A DNA stretch of 64,000 nt from Lentzea xinjiangensis (lineage in GTDB: Bacteria > Actinomycetota > Actinomycetes > Mycobacteriales > Pseudonocardiaceae): positions 78,819 through 142,818 of the forward strand of contig NZ_FOFR01000007.1 of the NCBI RefSeq assembly GCF_900110955.1, given 5' to 3'. The notes beneath the pieces were generated by a model. The model was not told where the DNA came from, searched no databases, and saw only the letters and a list, made by a program, of their open reading frames with translations. A program made the position numbers and the translations under genes. Shown piece by piece: positions 1-7,842 of this stretch. Every line of letters starts with the position of its first letter. The stretch's first letter is position 1.

Positions 1-1143
1 GACGCCGGGGACATGGTCGCCAAGATGGACGCCGAGGTGGACGCGGGCACCACCCGCGACCTGGCCTTCATGAGCGACCTCCGGTTCGTCGGCCAGTTGC
101 ACAACCTCGGCGACCTCACCGACGTCACCGACGTCGTCGAGGAGATGCGCAAGCTCTACGGCGAACCCGCGACCGAGGCGACCAACTTCTGCGTGTTCGG
201 CGGGCGCTGGTTCGCGATCCCGTACCACTTCATCGCGACCGGGATGTACCTGCGGAAGGACTGGTACGAGGAGAAGGGCCTCCCGCTCAAGCCCCACTAC
301 ACGTGGGAAGAGCTGCGCGACAACGCGTTGGAGGTCTCCGACCCGGCGAAGAGGCGCTTCGGCTGGGGGCTCACGGTGAACCGCTCCGGTGACGCCAACG
401 GCTTCATCGCGAACGTCATCAACTGCTACGGCGGTGCGATAGCGGACAACACCGGCACGAAGGTGGTGTTCAACTCGCCCGAGACCGTCGCGGGCGTCGC
501 GTTCCTCGGCGACATCTACACGAACCCGAAGTACGCGCCGATGCTGCCGCCCGGCATCGGGAGCTGGACCGACTCGAGCAACAACGAGAACTGGCTGGCC
601 CAGATCCTGGGGCTCACGCTCAACCAGTTCAGCGTCTACGCCGACTCGAAGACCAAGAACAACCCCGTCTACGCGAACACGCACCCGTTCAACGGCGCCA
701 CCGGACCGGCGCTCGACAAGCCGCTCGCGTACGGCCAGTCCAACTCGTTCGTCGTGTTCAAGGGGGCGAAGAACCCCGATCTCGCCAAGCTGGTGGCGAA
801 GTTCATGGTCGGCGGGAGCGCGCTGCTCGGTGTCGCGAAGGGAGCGCCGTGCCTGGTGAACCCGGCGTGGGACAAGGTGTGGGACTCCGATCCGTACTAC
901 ACCGACGGTGACCCGGCGTTCGCCGCGCTGCGGGAGCAGACCCGCACGCCGCTCCCGCTGACCACCAAGACCGGCTTCAAGTTCCCGCAGGCCCCGAGCC
1001 CAGGAGAGCAGGCAGCCACCGCCGCCTACCTGCTGACCGACATGATGCAGTCGGTCATCCAGGGCACCCGGCCGGCCGACGCCGTCGCCGCGACCCACGC
1101 CAGGATCGCCCAGGTCTTCGAGCAGCAGGGCTACCGGCAATGA
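1..1143 (+). CDS. Sugar-type ABC transporter solute-binding protein, 5' end outside window
   Basis: The frame is open from base 1, so the start and any lipoprotein signal lie upstream. About 380 codons are visible. The sequence resembles family 1 extracellular solute-binding proteins of carbohydrate importers: a central segment (FAIPYHFIATGMYLRKDW) like the maltose/glycerol-phosphate binders, then repeated Trp/Tyr-rich stretches and a C-terminal helix ending EQQGYRQ. It should sit outside the membrane and hand its ligand to the permease. The stop overlaps the next start as ATGA, so the two are translationally coupled. The ligand cannot be read; the downstream dehydratase suggests a sugar acid or its glycoside. 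Confidence 0.85.
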   Translation, partial: DAGDMVAKMDAEVDAGTTRDLAFMSDLRFVGQLHNLGDLTDVTDVVEEMRKLYGEPATEATNFCVFGGRWFAIPYHFIATGMYLRKDWYEEKGLPLKPHYTWEELRDNALEVSDPAKRRFGWGLTVNRSGDANGFIANVINCYGGAIADNTGTKVVFNSPETVAGVAFLGDIYTNPKYAPMLPPGIGSWTDSSNNENWLAQILGLTLNQFSVYADSKTKNNPVYANTHPFNGATGPALDKPLAYGQSNSFVVFKGAKNPDLAKLVAKFMVGGSALLGVAKGAPCLVNPAWDKVWDSDPYYTDGDPAFAALREQTRTPLPLTTKTGFKFPQAPSPGEQAATAAYLLTDMMQSVIQGTRPADAVAATHARIAQVFEQQGYRQ

Positions 1144-3158
1144 CGACCCTCCGTCCGAAGAGGACGGAAAGGGCGCCGGTCCGCCCGGCGCCCGGCGCAT
1201 CCTCCCCGCTCACCACGTCGCAGCGGCTGCTCGGGCGCGACTGGCGCCTCGCCGCGGTGTTCATCGGGCCGACGCTGCTGCTCGTCGCGGGCCTGATCCT
1301 GTTCCCGATCGTCAGCTCGATCCTCACCAGCACGACCGAACGCCACGGTGCGGAGACGGTGTTCGTCGGGCTGGACAACTACATCGCCCTCATCGACGAC
1401 GCCTTGTTCCACACCGGCGTGCTCAACTCGTTCGTCTTCACCGCGTACGCCGAGATCTTCAAGGTGACCCTCGGTCTCATCGCGGCGTTGATGCTGCACC
1501 ACATGCGCCGCGGCCGGGCGATCATCGCCGGGGTGATCCTGCTGCCGTGGGTGGTGCCGACGGTCGTCACGGCCTTCACCTGGCGGTCGTTGTTCGACCC
1601 GATCTTCGGCAGCGTCAACGTGTTGCTCACCGACTCCGGCATCGGGCCCGCCCTCGCCGCGGTCGGGCTCGTCGACTCCTGGCCCGCGGAGTGGCTGTCC
1701 GATCCCGCGCTCGCGATGCCGGCGGTCATCCTGGTCAACGTGTGGAAGGGCATCCCGTTCTTCACGGTGACGTTCCTGGCCGGGCTCAAGGCCATCGACA
1801 GCGGTCTCCACGAGGCGGCCGTGGTCGACGGGGCCTCGCCGTGGCAGCGCTTCGTGCACATCACGCTCCCGGGACTGCGCCACATCATGATCGTGACGGT
1901 GCTGCTGTCGTCGATCTGGACGTTCAACAACTTCGACCTGATCTGGCTGATGACCCAGGGCGGGCCGGGGGACGCCACCGCCCCGTACGTGATGGTGGCC
2001 TACTCCAAGGCGATCCAGCAGCTGCAACTGGGCGCGGGCGCCGCGGTCACCCTGGTGATGCTGCCGATCATCGGCATCCTCGTGGTGGTCCTCGTGCGGA
2101 TGATGCGGCGCAGCGACCTGCCGGGCGCGGGGGACCTGGGGCGCACCCGGTTGACCCCCGCCCAGCGCCGGGCGCTGCCGTGGGTGGTCGTCGCGTTCTC
2201 GGTGCTCGTGCTGATCTGGGCCTCGCCGCACATCGTGTGGAAGGCGGCGTTCGTGCTGGGCGTGTTCGTGCTGCTCGCGGCCGCCGTCGGACGGGTCGTC
2301 TCCACGCTCGCCGCGCGGGGCAACCAGTTGGCCGCACGCCTGGTCAGCGGCACCGGCTCGGGGATCGCGCTCGTGGGTCTGCTGGGCTTCGTGCTCGCCC
2401 CGCTCTACTGGATGACGGTCACGGCCTTCAAGTCCGACGACCAGATCATCGCGCGCACCAACGACCTCTGGCCGACCCCGTGGAGCACCGAGCAGTTCAC
2501 CAACCTGTTCACGGGCAGGGCGTTCGGCACCTGGTACGTCAACACGGTCCTGGTCTCGGTGGCGTCCACCGCGATCGCCCTGGTGTGCGCGGCGCTGGCG
2601 GGCTACGCGTTGGCGCGGCTGAAGTTCCGCGGCTCGGAGAGCTTCACGGTGACGATCCTGCTCACCTACGTGATGCCGGGCGCGCTGCTGTTCATCCCGC
2701 TGTACCAGATGATGAGCGGGATCGGGCTCAACGACTCGTTGTGGGCGCTCGTGCTCGCCTACCCCACGTTCACCCTGCCGTTCGCGACGTGGCTGCTCGT
2801 CGGCTACTTCAAGTCGATCCCGGCCGACCTGGAGGAAGCCGCGCTGGTCGACGGCTGCACGCGGTTCGGGGCGTTCCTGCGGGTGGTGCTGCCGCTGGCC
2901 AAACCGGGCCTGCTCGCGGTCGCGCTGTTCACGCTCACCAACGCGTGGAACGAGTTCCTGTTCGCCTTCGTGTTCATCACCAAGGACAACTACAAGACGC
3001 TGCCCGTCGGCATGCAGTCGATGATCTTCGGTGACGTCGTGCCGCAGGGCCAGCTGGCCGCGGCCTCGCTGCTGATCAGCATCCCGGTCGTGGTGATGTA
3101 CGGGTTCGGGCAGCGGTTCCTGACCGAGGGCCTCACCGCCGGGGCGGTGAAGGGATGA
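1140..3158 (+). CDS. Fused MalF-MalG-type sugar ABC transporter permease
   Basis: 672 residues, about twice a normal permease. Two complete binding-protein-dependent permease domains are visible, each with its own EAA loop for docking the ATPase: EAAVVDGASPWQRF near residue 225 and EAALVDGCTRFGAF near 566. The first half is MalF/UgpA-like, the second MalG/UgpE-like. They are joined by a linker (about 320-395) carrying two or three extra hydrophobic segments. Partners are usually separate genes, so this is a heterodimer fused in one chain. It starts in an ATGA overlap with the binding protein and ends in an ATGA overlap with the dehydratase. No ATPase gene follows, so a shared MsiK-type ATPase is likely (inference). 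Confidence 0.9.
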   Translation: MTTLRPKRTERAPVRPAPGASSPLTTSQRLLGRDWRLAAVFIGPTLLLVAGLILFPIVSSILTSTTERHGAETVFVGLDNYIALIDDALFHTGVLNSFVFTAYAEIFKVTLGLIAALMLHHMRRGRAIIAGVILLPWVVPTVVTAFTWRSLFDPIFGSVNVLLTDSGIGPALAAVGLVDSWPAEWLSDPALAMPAVILVNVWKGIPFFTVTFLAGLKAIDSGLHEAAVVDGASPWQRFVHITLPGLRHIMIVTVLLSSIWTFNNFDLIWLMTQGGPGDATAPYVMVAYSKAIQQLQLGAGAAVTLVMLPIIGILVVVLVRMMRRSDLPGAGDLGRTRLTPAQRRALPWVVVAFSVLVLIWASPHIVWKAAFVLGVFVLLAAAVGRVVSTLAARGNQLAARLVSGTGSGIALVGLLGFVLAPLYWMTVTAFKSDDQIIARTNDLWPTPWSTEQFTNLFTGRAFGTWYVNTVLVSVASTAIALVCAALAGYALARLKFRGSESFTVTILLTYVMPGALLFIPLYQMMSGIGLNDSLWALVLAYPTFTLPFATWLLVGYFKSIPADLEEAALVDGCTRFGAFLRVVLPLAKPGLLAVALFTLTNAWNEFLFAFVFITKDNYKTLPVGMQSMIFGDVVPQGQLAAASLLISIPVVVMYGFGQRFLTEGLTAGAVKG

Positions 3159-4432
3159 GCGAGACCCCGGCGATCACCGAGGAGCACGTCGCGCAGGCGT
3201 CCCGGCCGAGCCGCCTGCGCATCACGGACCTGCGGGTGGCCAACGTGGCCGGCGTGCCGTTCCGCTCGTCGATCATCAGGATCGACACCGACCAGGGCCT
3301 GGTCGGCTACGGGGAGGTGCGCGACCAGGCCAGCGCCACCTACGCGCTCATGCTCAAGAGCCGGCTCGTCGGTGAGAACCCCTGCAACGTCGACAAGATC
3401 TTCCGCAAGATCAAGCAGTTCGGGTTCCACGGCCGCCAGGGCGGCGGGGTCTCCGGCGTCGAGATGGCGCTGATGGACCTCGCCGGCAAGGCGTACGGCG
3501 TGCCCGCGCACGCGCTGGTCGGAGGCCGGTTCCGGGACGAGATCCGGTGCTACGCGGACACCCCGTCGCTGCCGGACCCGCACGAGATGGGCGCCCGGCT
3601 GCTGGAGCGCAAGCGGCGCGGGTTCACGATGCTGAAGATGGACGTGGGCATCGACCTGCTCTGGGACGTGCCGGGTGCGCTGATCGCGCCGGCGGGCGCC
3701 CGCGCCGACCTGACGACGATGCACCCGTTCACCGGCATCCAGGTCACCGCGAAGGGCGTCGAGCACCTGGCGTCCTATGTGGACACCGTCCGCTCCGTGG
3801 TCGGCTACGACGTGGCGCTCGCCGCCGACCACTTCGGCCACATCGCCCTCGACTCCTGCATCCGGATCGGCCGCGCGCTGGAGGGGTTCACCTTGGCGTG
3901 GATCGAGGACCTGATCCCGTGGCAGCTCACCGACCAGTGGCGCCAGCTCACCACGTCCGTCGCCGTCCCGACGTGCACGGGGGAGGACATCTACCTGCTC
4001 GACGGCTTCCGGCCGCTGCTCGACGCCGGCGCCATCCGGGTCGTGCACCCCGACCCGGCGACCGCGGGCGGGATCGCCGAGACCAAGCGGCTCGGTGACT
4101 ACGCCCAGGAGCGCGGGATCCCGATGGCGCTGCACCTGGCGGCGTCACCGATCGCGACGATGGCGTGCGTGCACCTGGCCGCCGCCACCGAGAACTTCCT
4201 GGCACTCGAACACCACGCGGCGGACGTGGAGCACTGGAGCGACCTCGTCACCGACCTGCCCCGCCCGCTGATCCAGAACGGCCACATCGCGGTGCCGGAC
4301 ACGCCGGGACTGGGGTTCGGCGACATCGACGAGGAGGTGCTGCGCCGCCACCTCGACCCGCGCGACCCGGTGTTCTTCGCCGAGACCACGCACTGGGACG
4401 GGGAGACGAGCCACGACCGGCTGTGGAGCTGA
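3155..4432 (+). CDS. Mandelate racemase/muconate lactonizing family sugar-acid dehydratase
   Basis: 425 residues, normal for the enolase superfamily. An N-terminal capping domain (about 20-145) precedes a TIM barrel. Candidate Mg2+ ligands are the Asp in AADHFG (about 225), the Glu in WIEDLIPW (about 251) and the Glu in CTGEDIY (about 276). A His in ALHLAASP (about 327) sits where sugar-acid dehydratases of the galactonate/mannonate type keep their general acid/base. The usual KxK is altered to LKMD near 160, so it is not a plain muconate cycloisomerase. It is coupled to the permease by ATGA. With the facing RraA-like aldolase it suggests dehydration of an imported aldonate to a 2-keto-3-deoxy acid followed by aldol cleavage. 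The substrate is inferred. Confidence 0.85.
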   Translation: MSETPAITEEHVAQASRPSRLRITDLRVANVAGVPFRSSIIRIDTDQGLVGYGEVRDQASATYALMLKSRLVGENPCNVDKIFRKIKQFGFHGRQGGGVSGVEMALMDLAGKAYGVPAHALVGGRFRDEIRCYADTPSLPDPHEMGARLLERKRRGFTMLKMDVGIDLLWDVPGALIAPAGARADLTTMHPFTGIQVTAKGVEHLASYVDTVRSVVGYDVALAADHFGHIALDSCIRIGRALEGFTLAWIEDLIPWQLTDQWRQLTTSVAVPTCTGEDIYLLDGFRPLLDAGAIRVVHPDPATAGGIAETKRLGDYAQERGIPMALHLAASPIATMACVHLAAATENFLALEHHAADVEHWSDLVTDLPRPLIQNGHIAVPDTPGLGFGDIDEEVLRRHLDPRDPVFFAETTHWDGETSHDRLWS

Positions 4433-4437
4433 GAGCG

Positions 4438-4796
4438 CTCGTGGGCCTGGTTTTGGTTGTGGGCCTGGTTCGGGTCGTCGGGCTTGGCTCCGCGTGTGAG
4501 GGCTGGTGTTGCTCGTGGGGCCTGGCTTCGCCCGTCGGGTCGGCCTCACTCGTCGGGCCTGGTTTCGCTTGTCGGGCCTGGTTTCGCTTGTCGGGCCTGG
4601 TCTCGCTTGTCGGGCTTGGCCTCGCCCGTCAGCTTCGGACCCGCTTGTCGGGAGCTGGCCCCCGCTTGTCGGGCCTGGTCTCGCCCGTCAGCCCCGGTCT
4701 GCCCGTCACCCCGGCTTCGCTCGCAGAGCCGATCCCGCCCGTCAGCCCCGCCGCCCGTCAGCCCCGGCCGCCCGTCAGCCCCGGCCCCGCTCAGCA
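4438..4796. repeat. Degenerate tandem repeat tract, unit about 19 bp
   Basis: The space between the convergent dehydratase and RraA genes is filled by imperfect copies of CTTGTCGGGCCTGGTTTCG and its variant CCCGTCAGCCCCGGTCTCG. Units are 16-21 bp, clearest from 4540 to 4720, decaying toward both ends. The last units run into the 3' end of the RraA gene and supply its stop codon. Because 19 is not a multiple of three, all three plus frames stay open and produce spurious Gly/Leu/Ser-rich ORFs. I see no terminator hairpin distinct from the repeats. Confidence 0.85.
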
Positions 4797-5515
4797 CGCC
4801 ACCGCTCGTACTCGGGCCGGGCCTCGTCCGACAGCGGGTAGTACAGCCGCATGTCACCGCCCTCGGCGAGCCGGATCCGGGAGAACTCCTCCCATTCCGC
4901 GTGCTCCTGGGCAACGGCCAGCAGAGCGGGCGCGAGCTTGACCGGCACCACGACCGCCCCGTCGTCGTCGGCGACGACGATGTCGCCCGGCTCGACGAGC
5001 GTGCCGCCGCACGCCACCGGCACGTTGACGGCCGCGGGCACGATGTCGGTCTGGGCGTGGAAGTTCGGCGTGGCGCCCCGGATCCACAAGCCCAGGCCGA
5101 GCTTCTTGGCCTCGCCGATGTCGCGCAAGCACCCGTCGACGACCACACCGGCGCCGCCGCGGCCCTTGAAGTAGGTCAGCATCATCTCGCCGAACACACC
5201 GCTGCTCATGTCCCCGCGCGCGTCGACGACGATCATGTCGCCGGGCTGGGTGTGGTACATGACGTGCCGGTGCAGCTGCTTCTCCGGCTCCTCGTACTCG
5301 TCGACGGGGTAGAGGTCCTCCCGCTTCGGCAGGAACTGCAACGTGAGCGCCGGCCCGGCCACGCGCACGCCGGGAGTCACCGACACTGGGCCGCGGATGA
5401 ACGCGCTGCGGATGCCCATGCGGCTGAGCTCGGCGCTGGCCGTCGCGCTGCCGATGGCGGCGATGGCGGCACTGAGCTCGGCGGGTGGGCGGGCGATGTC
5501 GTGCGTCTCGACCAC
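4775..5515 (-). CDS. RraA family protein, probable 4-hydroxy-2-oxo acid aldolase
   Basis: 246 residues. The core matches the RraA/HMG-aldolase fold: GDMIVVDARGD (about 92), then GGAGVVVDGCLRDIGE (about 118-133), where the Arg-Asp pair binds substrate and the divalent metal in family aldolases. The regulator RraA proper is about 160 residues; this longer form with an extra C-terminal helix is typical of catabolic members that cleave 4-hydroxy-2-oxo acids to pyruvate or oxaloacetate plus an aldehyde or keto acid. It converges with the dehydratase, which makes the kind of keto acid such an enzyme would split. The C-terminal RAERGRG is encoded by the flanking repeats, so the end may be recently altered. 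Exact substrate unknown. Confidence 0.8.
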   Translation of the reverse strand: MVETHDIARPPAELSAAIAAIGSATASAELSRMGIRSAFIRGPVSVTPGVRVAGPALTLQFLPKREDLYPVDEYEEPEKQLHRHVMYHTQPGDMIVVDARGDMSSGVFGEMMLTYFKGRGGAGVVVDGCLRDIGEAKKLGLGLWIRGATPNFHAQTDIVPAAVNVPVACGGTLVEPGDIVVADDDGAVVVPVKLAPALLAVAQEHAEWEEFSRIRLAEGGDMRLYYPLSDEARPEYERWRAERGRG

Positions 5516-5630
5516 GTCGAAGGCCCCCTCGGATCCGCGCTGACCGCAACTGTCGGAGAGTTCGGTTCGAGCCTAGTGGGCGAACCCCGTGCCGTGCCGA
5601 AATCCGGCTGCCCGGTATGACAACGTCCTG

Positions 5631-6758
5631 CTATGCCACGGCCCGCCGCGTGAGGAACCTGTCCAGGCGCTCCAGCGACTGCGGGAGCGAGGAGCGCCCG
5701 AGACCGACGCGGAAGCGGTTGTCGGAGATGTCGAAGACGTTGTCCGGCAGCAGCAGGACGCTTTCCTCGCGGGCGAGGTCGGTCACGAACTCCTCGACCG
5801 GGACGGGGAGCAGCAGCCGCGGGAAGGCGATCATCCCGGCGCGCAGCGGTTCCCAGGCGAAGATCTCGGAGCGCTGCCGGAAGAACGACTCGGCGAGCGC
5901 GTGGTTGCCGAGGATGATCCGCTTGCTGCGGTCGATCAGGTGATCGCGCGCCCTCAGCGCGATGAGGGAGAGGATCTCCGCCGGTGCCGCGGCGCAGACC
6001 GTCGTGTAGTCCTTGAGGGTGCGGGTGGCCGCGATCAGCGCCTTGTCGCGGGTGGCCGTCCAGCCCACGCGCAGGCCCGCCAGGGCGTAGGCCTTCGACA
6101 TGACCCCCACGCTGACGGCCCGCTCGTCGAGGTCGCACGCCGCCGGGAGCGTGTCGGCGGCGTCGTGCTCCAGGTAGCGGTAGACCTCGTCGGAGACGAC
6201 GGTGATGCCCGCCTCGCTGCCGATGGCGACCAGGGCCTCGAACTCCGCGTGGCTCGGCAGCGCGCCGGTCGGGTTGTGGGGGAAGTTGATGAACAGCGCG
6301 CGGGTGTCCGGGCGGATCGCGCGGCGGACGGCGTCGAGGTCGAGCCGCCAGCCGTTGTGCCGGTCCAGCGGGACCGCGGTCAGCTCGGCGCCGAGCGCCG
6401 GTGCGAGGCGGTGCAGCGACTCGAACGCGGGCCAGATGACGACGGCGTGGTCACCGGGGCCCAGCAGGGCGTTGGCGATGAGGAACAGCGCCTCGACCGC
6501 TCCGCCGCCGCAGACGGTGATGCCGTCGGTCTCGGTCTTGGTGTACTGGCCGGCGATCGCGTCGCGCAGGAGCGGGTGCCCGGCGGGATCGGTGTAGCCG
6601 AGCTCGAGCCCTTCCCACAGGGCGAGGGACTCGGGATCGGCGAGGTCGAGCAGCTCGCGCAGGGGGAGGGGGTCGACGTCCGAGGCGCACGCCACCAGTT
6701 CGACGTCGAACTCCCACTCGCCGAAGAACTGCTCGATCTTGCAGGCTTGCGGGATCAC
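5631..6758 (-). CDS. PLP-dependent class I/II aminotransferase of the cluster
   Basis: 375 residues with a GTG start in a GTGA overlap with the upstream di-iron enzyme gene; the frame stays open further upstream, but only as a shadow of that gene. It is a fold-type I aminotransferase: NFPHNPTG near 160, SDEVYRYLEH with the PLP-contacting Asp and Tyr near 195, the Schiff-base lysine in VMSKAYALAG near 220, and a conserved C-terminal Arg in NRFRVGLG. The family moves amino groups between alpha-amino and alpha-keto acids or does related PLP chemistry. Co-translation with a membrane oxygenase suggests the two build or tailor one precursor for the assembly line (inference). Confidence 0.85.
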   Translation of the reverse strand: MIPQACKIEQFFGEWEFDVELVACASDVDPLPLRELLDLADPESLALWEGLELGYTDPAGHPLLRDAIAGQYTKTETDGITVCGGGAVEALFLIANALLGPGDHAVVIWPAFESLHRLAPALGAELTAVPLDRHNGWRLDLDAVRRAIRPDTRALFINFPHNPTGALPSHAEFEALVAIGSEAGITVVSDEVYRYLEHDAADTLPAACDLDERAVSVGVMSKAYALAGLRVGWTATRDKALIAATRTLKDYTTVCAAAPAEILSLIALRARDHLIDRSKRIILGNHALAESFFRQRSEIFAWEPLRAGMIAFPRLLLPVPVEEFVTDLAREESVLLLPDNVFDISDNRFRVGLGRSSLPQSLERLDRFLTRRAVA

Positions 6759-7705
6759 CGCGCGCGCTCCGCTTCGCCCTCGTGCAGCAGGGGCCGGCGC
6801 CGGTCGAGGAACCCGAGCATCGCGGGCACCGGGCTGATGATGCGCGGCTGCGCGAGCCTGTCGCGCTGGCGCTCCTTGACCGTCGGCATCCGCGACCAGT
6901 GCGTCCCCGGGCTGAGGTGGTGCTCCTGGTGGTACCCGTCGTTGAACGAGACGAAGTTGTACAGGCGGCTGTAGTGGCTCACGGAGTCCGTCGCGCGGTC
7001 CTCGGGGTTCGCCCCGTAGTGCCGGTAGTAGTTCTGCACGTTGACCAGGGTCAGCGCCAGGAAGAAGGCGGGGAGGTAGCAGAAGAGCGTCCACTCCCAG
7101 GAAAGCGCGGCGAACGCGGCCAGGGAGAAGAACCCCGCGGCCCGGTCGGCCTGGATCTGACCGAGTTCCCGGGTCCGGCGCTCGGCCCGGCGCGACGCCA
7201 GCGACTGCAGCCGCTCCTCGCCCGGTCCGACCTTCCAGAGCCGCACCACCGAAGCGATGTCCTTGACCCGGCCGATCATGGAGTCCACGGCACCGCCGAG
7301 GGCGTAGGGCAGCAACGGCTCGTGGCCGCCGTTCTTGCCGTTGCGGTACGTGGAGGTGGCGTCACGGGTGGTGCCGTCAGCGTTCTGCCGGTCGTTGTTG
7401 AACCGGTGGTGCTCCCGGACGTGGGTGAGCTGGTAGGCCTGGACCGACTGGCCGATGTTGACGGAGTTGACCACCGACACCACGGCGTTGAGCCGGTTGC
7501 TGACGAACCACGGGACGTGCGTGAACAGGTGCGAGATGACGATGATGTTGTACGCCATCATCAACGTCATCAGCACACCTCCCGCAATCCTGATCGGCAG
7601 CGAGGCGGTGTCCCAGGTGAGCGCCAAGGTCGGGGTGATCACGAACTGAGCCAGGCTCAACCCCACGAGAATCGCGTCTTTGGGGGTGTTCCTCCAGATC
7701 TGCAC
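6755..7705 (-). CDS. Membrane di-iron fatty-acid-desaturase-type enzyme
   Basis: 316 residues from a GTG with a good RBS (GAGGAAGGGG, 5 bp upstream); more distal starts add an unsupported 34 residues. Three histidine boxes mark the FADS family: HLFTH (about 57), HVREHH (about 94) and HQEHH (about 257). Hydrophobic pairs near 10-50 and 190-225 would span the membrane. Such enzymes desaturate, hydroxylate or acetylenate acyl chains bound to CoA, lipid or carrier protein. It is the first gene of a two-gene unit with the aminotransferase, and its upstream region carries the cluster motif. Desaturase and hydroxylase activity cannot be told apart by eye. Confidence 0.8.
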   Translation of the reverse strand: MQIWRNTPKDAILVGLSLAQFVITPTLALTWDTASLPIRIAGGVLMTLMMAYNIIVISHLFTHVPWFVSNRLNAVVSVVNSVNIGQSVQAYQLTHVREHHRFNNDRQNADGTTRDATSTYRNGKNGGHEPLLPYALGGAVDSMIGRVKDIASVVRLWKVGPGEERLQSLASRRAERRTRELGQIQADRAAGFFSLAAFAALSWEWTLFCYLPAFFLALTLVNVQNYYRHYGANPEDRATDSVSHYSRLYNFVSFNDGYHQEHHLSPGTHWSRMPTVKERQRDRLAQPRIISPVPAMLGFLDRRRPLLHEGEAERAR

Positions 7706-7798
7706 AATTACCCCTTCCTCGGTGAACGGCAGAGCGGGTCGCGCCCCGATCGACACTACCTCAAAGGCGTTGCGCCGCACGTGGAATTGACGTGTCCG

Positions 7799-7812
7799 GC
7801 TGTTCAACCGCA
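7799..7812 (+). promoter_or_regulatory. Single copy of cluster motif GCTGTTCAACCGCA
   Basis: Lies in the 137-bp gap between the exporter gene end (7843) and the minus-strand di-iron enzyme start (7705), so it is in that gene's promoter region. It matches the GCTGTTCAACTGCG element at 11467 and 25801 at 12 of 14 bases. A weaker TGGTCAAAC half-match follows 16 bp later. Role as an operator is inferred from recurrence only. Confidence 0.45.
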
Positions 7813-7842
7813 GTCCTGGTCAAACACCGGAACAATGAAAAA

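Noticed and set aside
4438..4796. CRISPR array
   Set aside because: Repeat units are contiguous and diverged with no unique spacers and no cas genes.
4165..5620. Plus-strand ORFs through the repeat tract (Gly/Leu/Ser-rich)
   Set aside because: The 19-bp repeat keeps every plus frame open; no RBS and overlap with the RraA gene antisense.
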